Source: Candidatus Aenigmatarchaeota archaeon (GTDB lineage Archaea; Aenigmatarchaeota; Aenigmatarchaeia; GW2011-AR5; JACRMX01). Taken from it: a stretch of 38,779 nucleotides of DNA. A program made the position numbers and the translations under genes. The notes below the pieces were generated by a model that had not been told where the DNA came from, made no database searches, and saw only the letters and a program-made list of their open reading frames with translations. Shown here in pieces: positions 15,874 through 24,838 of the stretch (its first letter is position 1; every line of letters starts with the position of its first letter). The stretch covers positions 1 through 38,779 of the forward strand of contig JAGVVW010000050.1 of NCBI GenBank assembly GCA_018304635.1. Direction: 5' to 3'.

Positions 15874-17247
15874 TTAAGCTGGATTTTTGAATTTATATTT
15901 TCTCTTTTTTCTTTTTATGTACTTGTCAATTGGAAGGATGTGCTCCATATGGATTCCAGGCAATCTTATATGTGTTATATAACGAATAACATACTTGAAT
16001 GATGTTTTTTCCCTGTAATTTATAATTTCTTTCAGATATCTCAGGAAAAGAATTGCAGCCAGCAGCCTTATTATAAATGACAGCAGGAACAAGAACTTGA
16101 AATTATAAAGTCCTAAAATAGTAATATTCGCAGTTTTCTCAAGTATTAAACCACCAATTATCGGAGCAGTTATTGCAGCTATGCCCATTATTGTCCAGAC
16201 AATTGCTGCGAATTTTGCCCGTTTATCAGGAGGACTGACTTCAAGGAGATAATTGAAAAACGCCAGCTCAAAACCAGCCCATGAAATCCCGCTCATGATA
16301 TTAATTACGAGTACATGAACAGGGCTGGAAGCAAAAACCCAGCCTAAAGCTATTATTGATATTCCGAAAGTGCATGTTATAATAATTATTCTTTGGCCAA
16401 ACCAGTCTGAAATACGGCCCCATTTTTTCTGTATCAGAGCACTGGTAACAGCTGACACAGCTGTAGTTACAGTTATCCATATATATGTTGCATTCATATT
16501 TTTGACCATATCAACAACAAAATAAGATGATGCTAATTCAACACCAAAACGCATTATGAAAAATATTATTAAGAATGTTCTGAAATTTTTGTTCATAAAC
16601 AAAAGCTTTACATCATCCACGATAGAGGAGCTTTGCTTTTTCTGTGTATCCTGATATGGGATTCTCATGAAAAACAAGAACGTGGCTATGAGCCCGATGA
16701 CAATACCTATTAAAAATACAAGTGAAAAACTAATTGCCTGCGGATTCATGTCCAGATAAATCCCAGCTGAAATCATTGCTATTACACTGCATAAAATTGC
16801 TATTCTGTTTTTCCTGCTGAAAAAACGTCCACGAATTCCAACAGGAATCAAATGGCTTGAAAAAGATGCCCATGAAGGTCCTCCGAGCGCGCCAATAAAC
16901 GTGGATAATGTAACAAGCACAACAAGTATACCTATATTATCACCAAAAACAGGCAGCAAAATTATTGGTATCCACATCAATCTGGATAAAAGTGCTGATG
17001 TTCCTGCCATTGCTTTTTCTTTTCCAATACGTTCTGAAAGAATAGCACCTGGTATTTGTGCCATTGTCCAGAAAATCATTGGTATTGAACTAAGCATTCC
17101 TATTTCAATATTTGAAGCGCCCATTGACAAAGCAAATAAAGAAATCATAGAGCTGGTTAAAGCAACCATCACAGCTGAAAGCACGCCATCATAAAGAAAA
17201 TAGTTCTGTGCTTTTTTTTCCACAGGTTCATCACTATTTTGTCTCAT
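15874..17247 (-). CDS. major facilitator superfamily transporter
   Basis: 457 aa with 12 hydrophobic segments in two halves. Loop 2-3 reads GAILSERIGKEKAMAGTS, the MFS motif A position, and the second half has GRISDWFGQRIIIITCTFG. The C-terminal ~45 residues are cytosolic and Lys/Arg-rich (KRKKRKYKFKNPA). The substrate cannot be told from the sequence. It stands alone, between a zinc-ribbon gene and a HEPN/MNT module. Confidence 0.85.
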   Translation of the reverse strand: MRQNSDEPVEKKAQNYFLYDGVLSAVMVALTSSMISLFALSMGASNIEIGMLSSIPMIFWTMAQIPGAILSERIGKEKAMAGTSALLSRLMWIPIILLPVFGDNIGILVVLVTLSTFIGALGGPSWASFSSHLIPVGIRGRFFSRKNRIAILCSVIAMISAGIYLDMNPQAISFSLVFLIGIVIGLIATFLFFMRIPYQDTQKKQSSSIVDDVKLLFMNKNFRTFLIIFFIMRFGVELASSYFVVDMVKNMNATYIWITVTTAVSAVTSALIQKKWGRISDWFGQRIIIITCTFGISIIALGWVFASSPVHVLVINIMSGISWAGFELAFFNYLLEVSPPDKRAKFAAIVWTIMGIAAITAPIIGGLILEKTANITILGLYNFKFLFLLSFIIRLLAAILFLRYLKEIINYREKTSFKYVIRYITHIRLPGIHMEHILPIDKYIKRKKRKYKFKNPA

Positions 17248-17303
17248 AAAAACATTATTAAGTCAATAAGATATAAAAACAAGGTGCAATGTGCAATCAG
17301 CTG

Positions 17304-17630
17304 TTACTTTATACGAATTCCTTCTTTAACAGCCTGTTTCACGATTCCGAGTTCATTTTTCTTTCTTTCAAATTCTTCAGGCGTGTATCCAAGAACCTCG
17401 AGATTCATCAGGCTTTTCCAGTATCTGCTCATAAATAATATCCTGTCAACAAATTTCATGCTTTTGAAATCAGAAGAAACAACTATTAGATCTATGTCAC
17501 TCGTAATAAAATAATCACCCCTTGCCCTTGATCCAAAAAGAATTGATTTCTCAATAGCTATATGATTACCCAAAAACTTTAGATATGATTTAATTAGTTT
17601 TATTGTCTCTTTATCCGGTTTTTCATCCAT
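17304..17630 (-). CDS. mntA: MNT-type nucleotidyltransferase (HEPN partner)
   Basis: 108 aa. The polymerase-beta-like signature GSRARGDYFITSDIDLIVV provides the GS and DxD metal-binding residues of minimal nucleotidyltransferases. It overlaps the upstream HEPN gene by 31 bp, which is the usual layout of HEPN/MNT toxin-antitoxin pairs. In characterised members the MNT protein adds AMP to its HEPN partner to silence it. That activity here is by family knowledge only. Confidence 0.85.
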   Translation of the reverse strand: MDEKPDKETIKLIKSYLKFLGNHIAIEKSILFGSRARGDYFITSDIDLIVVSSDFKSMKFVDRILFMSRYWKSLMNLEVLGYTPEEFERKKNELGIVKQAVKEGIRIK

Positions 17631-17992
17631 AGCAACACCTTTTCAGTATTTTTTAGAATATGTTCAGCTATTTCCCTGTTGTAATTTTCAGCAGGCATTC
17701 CATTTGCTGCATCTGGATACCGTGTTACGATATAATGCGGATTCAGCTCCCTGATGAAATTTTCAGTTTGTTTGTCCATTTTGATGTTCAACTGATTCAT
17801 CAGATTTACGAGATTATGCTCTTTGGATGGTGGTTGCCTTTTTATGGCCATTATCCCAAATTTTAAAACTTTTTCAATGACCTGATGGCTAAGAAAAACT
17901 GTATAATTATATTTTTCTGCTTTAAACATGACAATAGCTGCATCAAGTGTATCTTCAGCATCTCTTATCCATATCTCAATTTCTGGCCTCAT
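17600..17992 (-). CDS. hepT: HEPN-domain protein, toxin partner of MNT
   Basis: 130 aa, all-helical HEPN domain (DAEDTLDAAIVMFKAEKYNYTVFLSHQVIEKVLK, later LNPHYIVTRYPDAANG, a strongly conserved HEPN stretch). The catalytic R-x4-6-H of RNase-type HEPN toxins is not clear here. The region before the His reads NYTVFLSH, with no Arg at the expected position, so catalytic activity is uncertain. It is first in the two-gene unit and overlaps mntA. Confidence 0.82.
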   Translation of the reverse strand: MRPEIEIWIRDAEDTLDAAIVMFKAEKYNYTVFLSHQVIEKVLKFGIMAIKRQPPSKEHNLVNLMNQLNIKMDKQTENFIRELNPHYIVTRYPDAANGMPAENYNREIAEHILKNTEKVLLWMKNRIKRQ

Positions 17993-18054
17993 GATTTTAT
18001 TATAGGGTTATGATTTATATAAGCATTTTTATATCAGCTGATTAAATATTATAT

Positions 18055-21000
18055 ATGAAGATTGCACTAATCATAGTACTTTTAGCTATAATAATTATCA
18101 GCGGATGCATTGAGCTGGATGCATGCTCTATCTTTGGGCTTTGCAACACACCTACACAAGTGAATAAAATAGAGCAGAAAATCGGGCCGAAAGATGTTGT
18201 AAAAATAGCCAGTGTTAATACGCTTCCTTTATCTCCTGTTCATCCTGACAATTCAATGCTTATGATGTTTGAGCTGGAAAATAAAGACAATGACCCGATG
18301 AAAATCGCCCAGAATGTTATTGTTGATGTTTATGATGCGCCGACTCTGAAATCTTCTGATGGCAGCATGCTATGTAATAGCCGGCCTTCGCTGGTATGTA
18401 TGCCTGAGCAATGCAGCATTGAAACGCCATGTAAAATTCTTCCTACAGCAAGCAAATATGTAAATGTACCGATGAAAACACCTACACGAGATGAGCTTGG
18501 AGATATTATAACAGAACCTGATATCAGATATCAGATAAGCTATGATTTTGAAAGCACAACACGATATGATATGCTTGTTGTCAATCCTAATGAAATTCTG
18601 AAAAAGCAAAAAGCCGGCGAGAAACTGCCAATGACACAGACAATAATTCACAGCAGCGGGCCGATTAAAATTGATCTTAATTTACAAGGACAGGATTACA
18701 TTATGAGCAATCTGGATTCAAGCATATTACTTAAACTAAAAGATGAAGGTGTTGGTGATTTACGCTACGCGCAGATTGATACAGGTAACTTAGATATTTA
18801 CATACCTGAAAAATTAGTGAACCCCACTTATGATAATATTGCAGGACCTGAAATTGTGATGATATCAGATAGACCAATATTAACTCCAAAAGAATGCTTT
18901 GAATTAGCTGCAGGTGACCCGGAACAGATGAAATACCAGTGCGTTGATACAGAAAGCATGGATCAGGTTGTGCCGGAGACATTCAAAGGTTATTGTGATT
19001 CCAGCCAGAGGTTTGAATGCGGGCTTTCAACAATTGAAAAGGAAATTTCACTGACACCTGAATTGCGGGGTGGTGGAAATGCAGAATGCGTACAGGAAGC
19101 TGAAAGGCTTTACAATTCGAACGAGGAAAAAAATAAATTACCGAAAGTCTATGAAGGTAATGAAGATAAAACAGAATATTCTAGACAATGGTACAGGTGC
19201 TTAGCAACAAATGTAGATCCAAATCCGTGTATTGAAGGCACAGGAATTGCAGTGTGCAATCAGGCAAATGGAATTAAATGCTGCATTCCAAAAGAAGGAC
19301 ATGGTAATGTTGGTACGACTACAACTTCGACAACGTCAACCACGATAACTACACCACCATCTCCTGCTGGAAGCGTTGTTGCAGGGCAGGATATTAATAT
19401 TCCACACGAATACGAACAAAACTCAGCCAGGAATGTGCAAATTCCAGAAGGCAACATGATTACGGGGATGACAGGAGATATAAAAGTTGAATGTACACCA
19501 ACTAATGGTGCTCATACATTGTTCTATCCAAAAACAGATGGTCATATTGCTATAATGTGTGAAAATGTTGACACGACAAAAGATTTCAAATTATATATTT
19601 TCCACCAAAAAGCAGTAATCCAAATAGATTATTATAAAAACTGGCTGGATCCTGTTCAAAAAAGTGGAAATACTGTTATATTTGAATGGGATGGAAAGGA
19701 CAGATATGGGAAATATTTTTGGGATCATGACAGCGAACACGCCGAACTATTATATACTTATGTTCTTTTTCAAAAGGAAAGCATACCCCAGCAACTGTGG
19801 GATTTTAATCTGAATGATTTGATATTAAATCCCGGACGAACTGCTTGGTATCAGGCAGATGCTGCTATAAGAGTAAGCAAAGATATGAAAATAGGGAGTT
19901 TTGAAGCTGTTATAAATTGTAAACAAATGGGTAACGATAATAAAATCGGAACTACCTCTCATAAGATAACTGTAGAATGTAGTGTACAATTACCAACTCT
20001 GCCTGTCAGAGTCAAAAGAAACAGCGAAACATTAGGACAGACAGGCATTACATTTTTAATAATACCAAAAGTTGTAGGCGCGAGGCTTGTGTTATCTAAA
20101 GATGATGGAACACAAAATTTAATCGCAGGCGTAGATGGTGGCTCTATTGTAGGAATAAGAGATATAGAAGTTTTTAGTTATGATGTCAATAAACAGCCCA
20201 CGCAGTCGATTCAACCGTTTGTTTTTGAATGGGATGGACTGGATAATTATGGCAGGCCTTTACCGATGGGTACATATGATTATACAGTTGAAGTTGTTGT
20301 TAGATCGCCTTCAAGTTTATATCTGATACCTTACACAGCCATAACAACACAAAACAGTGTTAATACAGGCACAATAATCATAGAAGATATGAAAAATGTT
20401 GCACAAGGAACAACGTGTGAGCAGCTCGGCCATATATCATGCACAAATACATATACATTAGACTGTCACTGGAATGCTGAAGCTATAAATCCTGATGGAA
20501 CCAAGGGCAAATGCGAGTCTGGCTCTATATGTTCGGGAGAAGCATGGTCATTAGCGTGGCAAAGAGTCTATAATGCATTGAATCCGTTTGGTGGATTTGG
20601 AATCCGGGACATGATTAAATATTGCCATGACTCAGGTTCTAAATGCTATGTAAAATACAATGGTGCCAAAATAAAACTTGAACAGGGAGGATTCTTACAG
20701 CGAATTCCTTTTATAGATTATGATACAGCTAAAATAACATGCGAGCAATGCGACCCTGAAACATTCAAATGCTCTGAAGTAAACATGAATGCTGAATGCA
20801 GAAGCAACAGAATGTGCACAAAGGAGTGTGAGCCAGCTGGTCTTGGGCCAGTTGAAAACAGAAAAAGTGATATCTGCGTCAGAAAGGGTGTGTGGGTTGC
20901 AGCTGAAAGTCTTGACCGTGGAGCACGATTTATATGCTGGCCTGAATATAATGAACACCGGGTTCACTGTCAAAATACAAGACCTATAGAATTGTTCATG

Positions 21001-21156
21001 GATGAATCAGAGCCTGTTTTGTTAAATATTAAAGCTGTACCTCCTGTAGACATTTTTGGCACATACACAATTGATGCAATGGTAAAATATACATACCAGA
21101 TCAAGGGCCTGAAGAAAATCAAAATTGAACCGTTTAATGTAAAGGAAAGTTCGTGA
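18055..21156 (+). CDS. large secreted lipoprotein with two FEWDG-type Ig-like repeats
   Basis: 1033 aa. The signal peptide ends in a lipobox-like ISGC (residues ~16-19), so the protein is probably lipid-anchored outside the cell. Layout: an N-terminal beta-rich domain; a Cys-rich stretch at about 280-410; a Thr/Ser linker (TTTTSTTSTTITTPPSP) near 425; then two related beta domains, each containing FEWDGxDxYG (near 545 and 722), as in FlgD/Ig-like or RHS-type extracellular modules; and a Cys-rich C-terminal region at about 785-975. No catalytic motif is seen. It is flanked by HEPN/MNT modules on both sides. A role in attachment or the cell surface is inference. Confidence 0.8.
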   Translation: MKIALIIVLLAIIIISGCIELDACSIFGLCNTPTQVNKIEQKIGPKDVVKIASVNTLPLSPVHPDNSMLMMFELENKDNDPMKIAQNVIVDVYDAPTLKSSDGSMLCNSRPSLVCMPEQCSIETPCKILPTASKYVNVPMKTPTRDELGDIITEPDIRYQISYDFESTTRYDMLVVNPNEILKKQKAGEKLPMTQTIIHSSGPIKIDLNLQGQDYIMSNLDSSILLKLKDEGVGDLRYAQIDTGNLDIYIPEKLVNPTYDNIAGPEIVMISDRPILTPKECFELAAGDPEQMKYQCVDTESMDQVVPETFKGYCDSSQRFECGLSTIEKEISLTPELRGGGNAECVQEAERLYNSNEEKNKLPKVYEGNEDKTEYSRQWYRCLATNVDPNPCIEGTGIAVCNQANGIKCCIPKEGHGNVGTTTTSTTSTTITTPPSPAGSVVAGQDINIPHEYEQNSARNVQIPEGNMITGMTGDIKVECTPTNGAHTLFYPKTDGHIAIMCENVDTTKDFKLYIFHQKAVIQIDYYKNWLDPVQKSGNTVIFEWDGKDRYGKYFWDHDSEHAELLYTYVLFQKESIPQQLWDFNLNDLILNPGRTAWYQADAAIRVSKDMKIGSFEAVINCKQMGNDNKIGTTSHKITVECSVQLPTLPVRVKRNSETLGQTGITFLIIPKVVGARLVLSKDDGTQNLIAGVDGGSIVGIRDIEVFSYDVNKQPTQSIQPFVFEWDGLDNYGRPLPMGTYDYTVEVVVRSPSSLYLIPYTAITTQNSVNTGTIIIEDMKNVAQGTTCEQLGHISCTNTYTLDCHWNAEAINPDGTKGKCESGSICSGEAWSLAWQRVYNALNPFGGFGIRDMIKYCHDSGSKCYVKYNGAKIKLEQGGFLQRIPFIDYDTAKITCEQCDPETFKCSEVNMNAECRSNRMCTKECEPAGLGPVENRKSDICVRKGVWVAAESLDRGARFICWPEYNEHRVHCQNTRPIELFMDESEPVLLNIKAVPPVDIFGTYTIDAMVKYTYQIKGLKKIKIEPFNVKESS

Positions 21157-21194
21157 ACGTGTAGCTATTTATTCATTAAAATCATATAATATCT

Positions 21195-21536
21195 ATGCTG
21201 CAAATACATAGAGAAATATTGAATGAGTTCAGACATATAAATGCCGGAGTCATCTTATATGGTTCCGTAGCTACTGGATCGTATGATGATGAATCTGATA
21301 TAGATCTGGCTATAATCAGCAACGAAAAAAGAATTTTCAGAGAAGCGGATAAAATAGCAGATAAAATTTTATTGAACTACGGAAAAGTTGTTATGCTGGT
21401 AAACATAAGACCAGAAGAGCTGAAAATGAGGCAGAAATGGCCTTTTTATGAAAATATTATTAAAAATGGGGTGATGATAAGCCGTGGAAAAAGAGCTGAT
21501 AAAAGAACTGGTAAAGGCAGAATTAGGTCAGGCTGA
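21195..21536 (+). CDS. MNT-type nucleotidyltransferase, second module
   Basis: 113 aa. The signature LYGSVATGSYDDESDIDLAII contains the GS and DxD residues of minimal nucleotidyltransferases. Its 3' end overlaps the next HEPN gene by 53 bp. It is not closely similar to the MNT at 17.3 kb, and the gene order is reversed (MNT before HEPN), so this is an independent module and not a copy. Confidence 0.85.
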   Translation: MLQIHREILNEFRHINAGVILYGSVATGSYDDESDIDLAIISNEKRIFREADKIADKILLNYGKVVMLVNIRPEELKMRQKWPFYENIIKNGVMISRGKRADKRTGKGRIRSG

Positions 21537-21885
21537 GGAAAGATTAGAAGCTGGCCAAATTCTTCTGAAGAATGACAAAATTGTTGATGCTGTCAATAGA
21601 TTTTATTACGCAGCGTTTCATGCTGCCCGCGCTGTTTTGAATTCAATTGGATTAAATCCGAAAACACACACCGGGCTTTTGTCACAATTTGGAATATATG
21701 TTGTGAAAAATAAATTGATGGATGAGAAATTCGGTAATTATTTAAGAAAATTAATGGAAGCCCGTGAAAGCGGGGATTACAAAATTGAAGCAATATTTAG
21801 TACTGAAGACGTCAAAGATCTCGGTGAAATGGCTAAAAAATTTGTTCTGGAAGCAAAAAAAATCGCGATGGGAAAAATAAAATAA
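21484..21885 (+). CDS. HEPN-domain protein, second module
   Basis: 133 aa starting with GTG at 21484, which follows GGGGTGATGATAAG. It contains NRFYYAAFHAARAVL, with Arg and His separated by six residues as in R-x4-6-H HEPN proteins, and KTHTGLLSQFGIYVVK, common in the HEPN group paired with MNT. Predicted all-helical. With the overlapping MNT gene it forms a likely toxin-antitoxin or stress-response pair. Confidence 0.85.
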   Translation: MEKELIKELVKAELGQAEERLEAGQILLKNDKIVDAVNRFYYAAFHAARAVLNSIGLNPKTHTGLLSQFGIYVVKNKLMDEKFGNYLRKLMEARESGDYKIEAIFSTEDVKDLGEMAKKFVLEAKKIAMGKIK

Positions 21886-21965
21886 CAGGATATAATCAAA
21901 TAAATGGTGTTGATTTCATTTTGTATATGATATGCGTATTAATATTTTGTTGAAAATTATTTATC

Positions 21966-22976
21966 ATGCCCCACTCAAAGTTTCTCAACCTGTTAATGGA
22001 TGGTGAAACACTATTCAAGAACGAGGAAGTATTTGATCCTTCTTATCTTCCTGAAGAATTTATTTTCAGGAACTCGCAGATGAAAGCTCTGGCAATGTGT
22101 ATCAAACCCGCGATGAGAAGCTCACGTGCTTTGAATACATTACTTTACGGCTCATCAGCAACAGGAAAGACAACTGCAATAAAAACAGTTTTTAATGAGC
22201 TGGAAAACACAGAAAACGTGGAATGCTGCTATGTAAATTGTAGAGTAACTAAAACAATGTATTCTTTATTTGCCAAAATATATGAAAATGTTACAGGACG
22301 ACAGGCACCTGAAACAGGAACATCTTTTTCAACTCTTTATGAAAAGATTCTGAAGAAAATCAAAAATAAAGTTTTAATAATAGCTTTTGATGACTTTGAC
22401 TTTCTTGAAAGAAATAAAGAAAAGGTTCTTTCTACGCTTCTGCGAACGCATGAAATGTATCCTGTGAAAATATCTGTATGGCTTGTAAGCAAAAATAACA
22501 ATATTTTATTTGACACATCGGTAAGAAGCATGTTCAGTCCTGAAGAAATACACTTTCCGGATTATACAAAAGAAGAGATTAAATCAATTCTGAAAAACAG
22601 AATAAAGCTCGGGCTTTATCCTAACTGTATGGAAAACGGTTCGTTTGAAAAAATATTGAATTTTACAATGGAAAATGATTTGAGAAGAGGCATTGAACTT
22701 ATTAAAAAATCAGCATTGAACGCTGAAACCGAAGGTGCGAGATCAATAAGAGAGGAGCATGTTCATGGAGATGTTGAAAAAACAATTGAAGATATCCTGA
22801 AAAAAGAATCACCAATTGAAAGCTCGCTATTGTTTGAAAAATTCAGGACTGCAACAAAACAAAGCTACAGTCAATACTGTAGAAATATTCTCAATATGAA
22901 TGTAAATGGAAAGCTAATAATTGAAAATCAGGGACGGACTAGAATAATTTCTTTAAATACCAGCGGGAACATATAA
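21966..22976 (+). CDS. cdc6: Orc1/Cdc6-type replication initiator
   Basis: 336 aa AAA+ protein with C-terminal winged helix. Walker A is GSSATGKTT at about residue 64. Walker B is LIIAFDDFDFL, so the usual Asp-Glu is Asp-Asp here. The sensor 2 area is NDLRRGIELIKKSA. The winged helix occupies the last ~80 residues (SPIESSLLFEKF...LNVNGKLIIE-like). It binds origins and loads MCM. Many archaeal cdc6 genes sit next to an origin. The flanking AT-rich gaps (21886-21965, 22977-23039) show no obvious ORB-type repeats. Slightly short for the family. Confidence 0.87.
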   Translation: MPHSKFLNLLMDGETLFKNEEVFDPSYLPEEFIFRNSQMKALAMCIKPAMRSSRALNTLLYGSSATGKTTAIKTVFNELENTENVECCYVNCRVTKTMYSLFAKIYENVTGRQAPETGTSFSTLYEKILKKIKNKVLIIAFDDFDFLERNKEKVLSTLLRTHEMYPVKISVWLVSKNNNILFDTSVRSMFSPEEIHFPDYTKEEIKSILKNRIKLGLYPNCMENGSFEKILNFTMENDLRRGIELIKKSALNAETEGARSIREEHVHGDVEKTIEDILKKESPIESSLLFEKFRTATKQSYSQYCRNILNMNVNGKLIIENQGRTRIISLNTSGNI

Positions 22977-23039
22977 TGTAATACATGGTTCTTTTTTGAA
23001 AAAATTATGTAAAAGAAAGAACTTATGGAGGCTGTTAGA

Positions 23040-23168
23040 TTGGCGAAAACAAAGTATAAAAAAACCCGACTCGAATCTTGGAAATGCAAACAATGTTTAT
23101 TTGAATGGGCTTACAGAACTGTAAGATGTCCGTTGTGTTCATCTCAGAATACTTCAAAAATAATTTAA
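23040..23168 (+). CDS. tiny zinc-ribbon protein, absent from ORF track
   Basis: 42 aa from a TTG at 23040 placed 8 nt after GGAGG; an in-frame ATG at 23025 overlaps that ribosome binding site and would give 47 aa. Two CxxC pairs (CKQC and CPLC) are 15 residues apart with an aromatic core (FEWAYRTVRCPLC), which is a rubredoxin-like or ribosomal-type zinc ribbon. Lys-rich N-terminus (AKTKYKKTRLESWKC). Function unknown. It stands between cdc6 and the PGK-like gene. Confidence 0.65.
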   Translation: MAKTKYKKTRLESWKCKQCLFEWAYRTVRCPLCSSQNTSKII

Positions 23169-23233
23169 TTACTATGATTATAGATATAAATATTGAAACT
23201 TGTTTAGATTTTACACTACAACTTCAGATGTAT

Positions 23234-23245
23234 TACCTATAGGTA
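23234..23245. promoter_or_regulatory. 12-bp perfect palindrome before the PGK-like gene
   Basis: TACCTATAGGTA lies 13-24 bp upstream of the ATG at 23258. A perfect 12-bp palindrome this close to a start is a candidate operator. It also overlaps where a transcript start would be expected from the TATA-like ATAGATATAAAT near 23180, though the distance is long. No binding protein can be named. Confidence 0.35.
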
Positions 23246-23257
23246 TCCCTGTATTAA

Positions 23258-23962
23258 ATGAGATGTGACCGAAGGTCGCTAAAAAGGGAAGATAGTAAAC
23301 AACTTAATAAGCGAAGCTTGTCTTTCGTTTTCGAAACCACGGATGTCTTGCGTATGTATGTTGACTATGAACTGTTTGCTAATAATCATCCTTTTGTATT
23401 AATTCTGGGTGGCGAAGATATTAAACGTTCTTTGTATTTATTAAGGACAAGGAAAGATGCGGATATTATTTTAATCGGTGGTCTGATAGGAAAGCTCGGT
23501 TTAATTGCAAAAGGACATGATATTGGTTCTGACAAAAGCCTTCTCGAAAAAAAGGGTGTTTTGGAATTTTTAACTGAAATTAAATATGTGCTAAAAGACA
23601 ACAAAAATATAATCCTGCCGCTGGATTTGTGCTATGAGGAAAATGGCCAGAGATGTAATGTAACTGTTTTTGAATTCCCAGCCAAAAAAATAACTGGTGA
23701 TATTGGCGAACGGACAATTGCACAGTATAAAAATGTTGTTCTTAATGCTAAAGTAACTGTCTTCTCTGATGTTTTAGGAGATGTTAATAAGAACATATTT
23801 CAGAAAGGCACTTTTGATGTATTAAATGCATTTAACCAAAATAGAAATTTCAAGTTTATATGCGGTGAGAAAATATCAAAAATGGCAGAATACAAAAAAA
23901 TAAAATATGATTTTTCAGGTTCTGATCTTCCTGTAGCCTTGCTGAATAATCCTAAACGTTGA
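23258..23962 (+). CDS. truncated, divergent phosphoglycerate-kinase-like protein
   Basis: 234 aa matching only the nucleotide-binding half of PGK in order: HPFVLILGGEDIKRSLYLL (PGK: PFV..LGGAKV.DS), IILIGGLIGKLGLIAKGHDIG, NIILPLDLCYEENG, DIGERTIAQYKNVVLNAKVTVF, then FQKGTFDVLNAF. The N-terminal substrate domain (RVDFNVP region) is absent. Nucleotide contacts are altered: the GGAK lysine is Asp, the VNGPMG loop is FSDVLGD, and the glycine-rich GGG-S loop is ICGEKIS. It is therefore probably not a kinase. The internal ATG at 23354 is an alternative start. It precedes the R15P isomerase by 31 bp, likely in one operon. Confidence 0.75.
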   Translation: MRCDRRSLKREDSKQLNKRSLSFVFETTDVLRMYVDYELFANNHPFVLILGGEDIKRSLYLLRTRKDADIILIGGLIGKLGLIAKGHDIGSDKSLLEKKGVLEFLTEIKYVLKDNKNIILPLDLCYEENGQRCNVTVFEFPAKKITGDIGERTIAQYKNVVLNAKVTVFSDVLGDVNKNIFQKGTFDVLNAFNQNRNFKFICGEKISKMAEYKKIKYDFSGSDLPVALLNNPKR

Positions 23963-23993
23963 TTTTAATATTCACAATGATATAGGGTATTAT

Positions 23994-24755
23994 ATGTCAA
24001 TTTATTCTGATATTCTAAAAATGAAAATACGTGGGGCAGATAATATAGCTCTGACATGCTTAAAACACCTCAGTAAATATGAAGACAAAAAATGTTTTGA
24101 AAACGAATGCAAGAAACTGGAAAAGTTAAGGCCTACGGAAGTTGTGCTCCATAATGTAATAAAGAAACTGAATGCTGGGTGTTCGGTTCAGGAGATGACT
24201 GATAAAATACATAATAACAGGAAATTAATTGAATGTCATGGCAGGAAATTAGTAAAAGGGAAGAATGTTATGACTCATTGCCATTCGACTGAAACAATGA
24301 CTGTTATAAAACACTCTAAAAGTGTTTACGCTACGATAACCGAGCCTCGAAATCAGGGTATTATAACAGTAAGATACCTGAGAAATTTTACAAAAACAAA
24401 GCTCATTATAGATTCAGCCTGCGGATTTTATATGGATGATGTCGATATGATTGTCATAGGTTCTGATTCGCTTAGAAAAGAAGGTATTGTAAATAAAATA
24501 GGGTCTATTCCGTTATGCATAACAGCCAAAACATTTGGCAAAGAAGTTTATATCGCTGCTAATACTTTGAAATTTGATAACAGAGAAAAATTCAGTATAG
24601 AGTTCCGGCTGCCGAATGAAATTCATGAATCTATAAAAAATGTTGAAATATTAAACCCGGCTTTTGATATAATACCATGGAAATTCGTTAATGCTGTCAT
24701 AACAGAGAATGGCATTATCAATCCGAAGAAAATTTTACAGGAACTGAAACGATGA
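23994..24755 (+). CDS. ribose-1,5-bisphosphate isomerase (eIF2B-like family)
   Basis: 253 aa of the eIF2B-alpha/R15P isomerase family. N-terminal MKIRGADNIA is the substrate phosphate region. MTHCHS holds the catalytic cysteine, and IGSDSLRKEGIVNKIGS holds the catalytic aspartate. The C-terminal NPAFDIIPWKFVNAVITENG is family-specific. It converts ribose-1,5-bisphosphate to ribulose-1,5-bisphosphate in the archaeal AMP pathway. It is shorter than the typical ~320 aa because loops are trimmed. The AMP phosphorylase that makes its substrate follows 83 bp downstream. RuBisCO, the next enzyme, is not in this window. Confidence 0.85.
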   Translation: MSIYSDILKMKIRGADNIALTCLKHLSKYEDKKCFENECKKLEKLRPTEVVLHNVIKKLNAGCSVQEMTDKIHNNRKLIECHGRKLVKGKNVMTHCHSTETMTVIKHSKSVYATITEPRNQGIITVRYLRNFTKTKLIIDSACGFYMDDVDMIVIGSDSLRKEGIVNKIGSIPLCITAKTFGKEVYIAANTLKFDNREKFSIEFRLPNEIHESIKNVEILNPAFDIIPWKFVNAVITENGIINPKKILQELKR

Positions 24756-24838
24756 ATAGTGCATAAAAAGAAGCAACTAATGATAGAGAATACTGAACAT
24801 TATGGAATGACATAGTTTGCGATGTAGAGGGTAAGTAT

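Noticed and set aside
23258-23962. Annotating this ORF as a working phosphoglycerate kinase
   Set aside because: The N-terminal substrate domain is absent and nucleotide-binding loops are altered.
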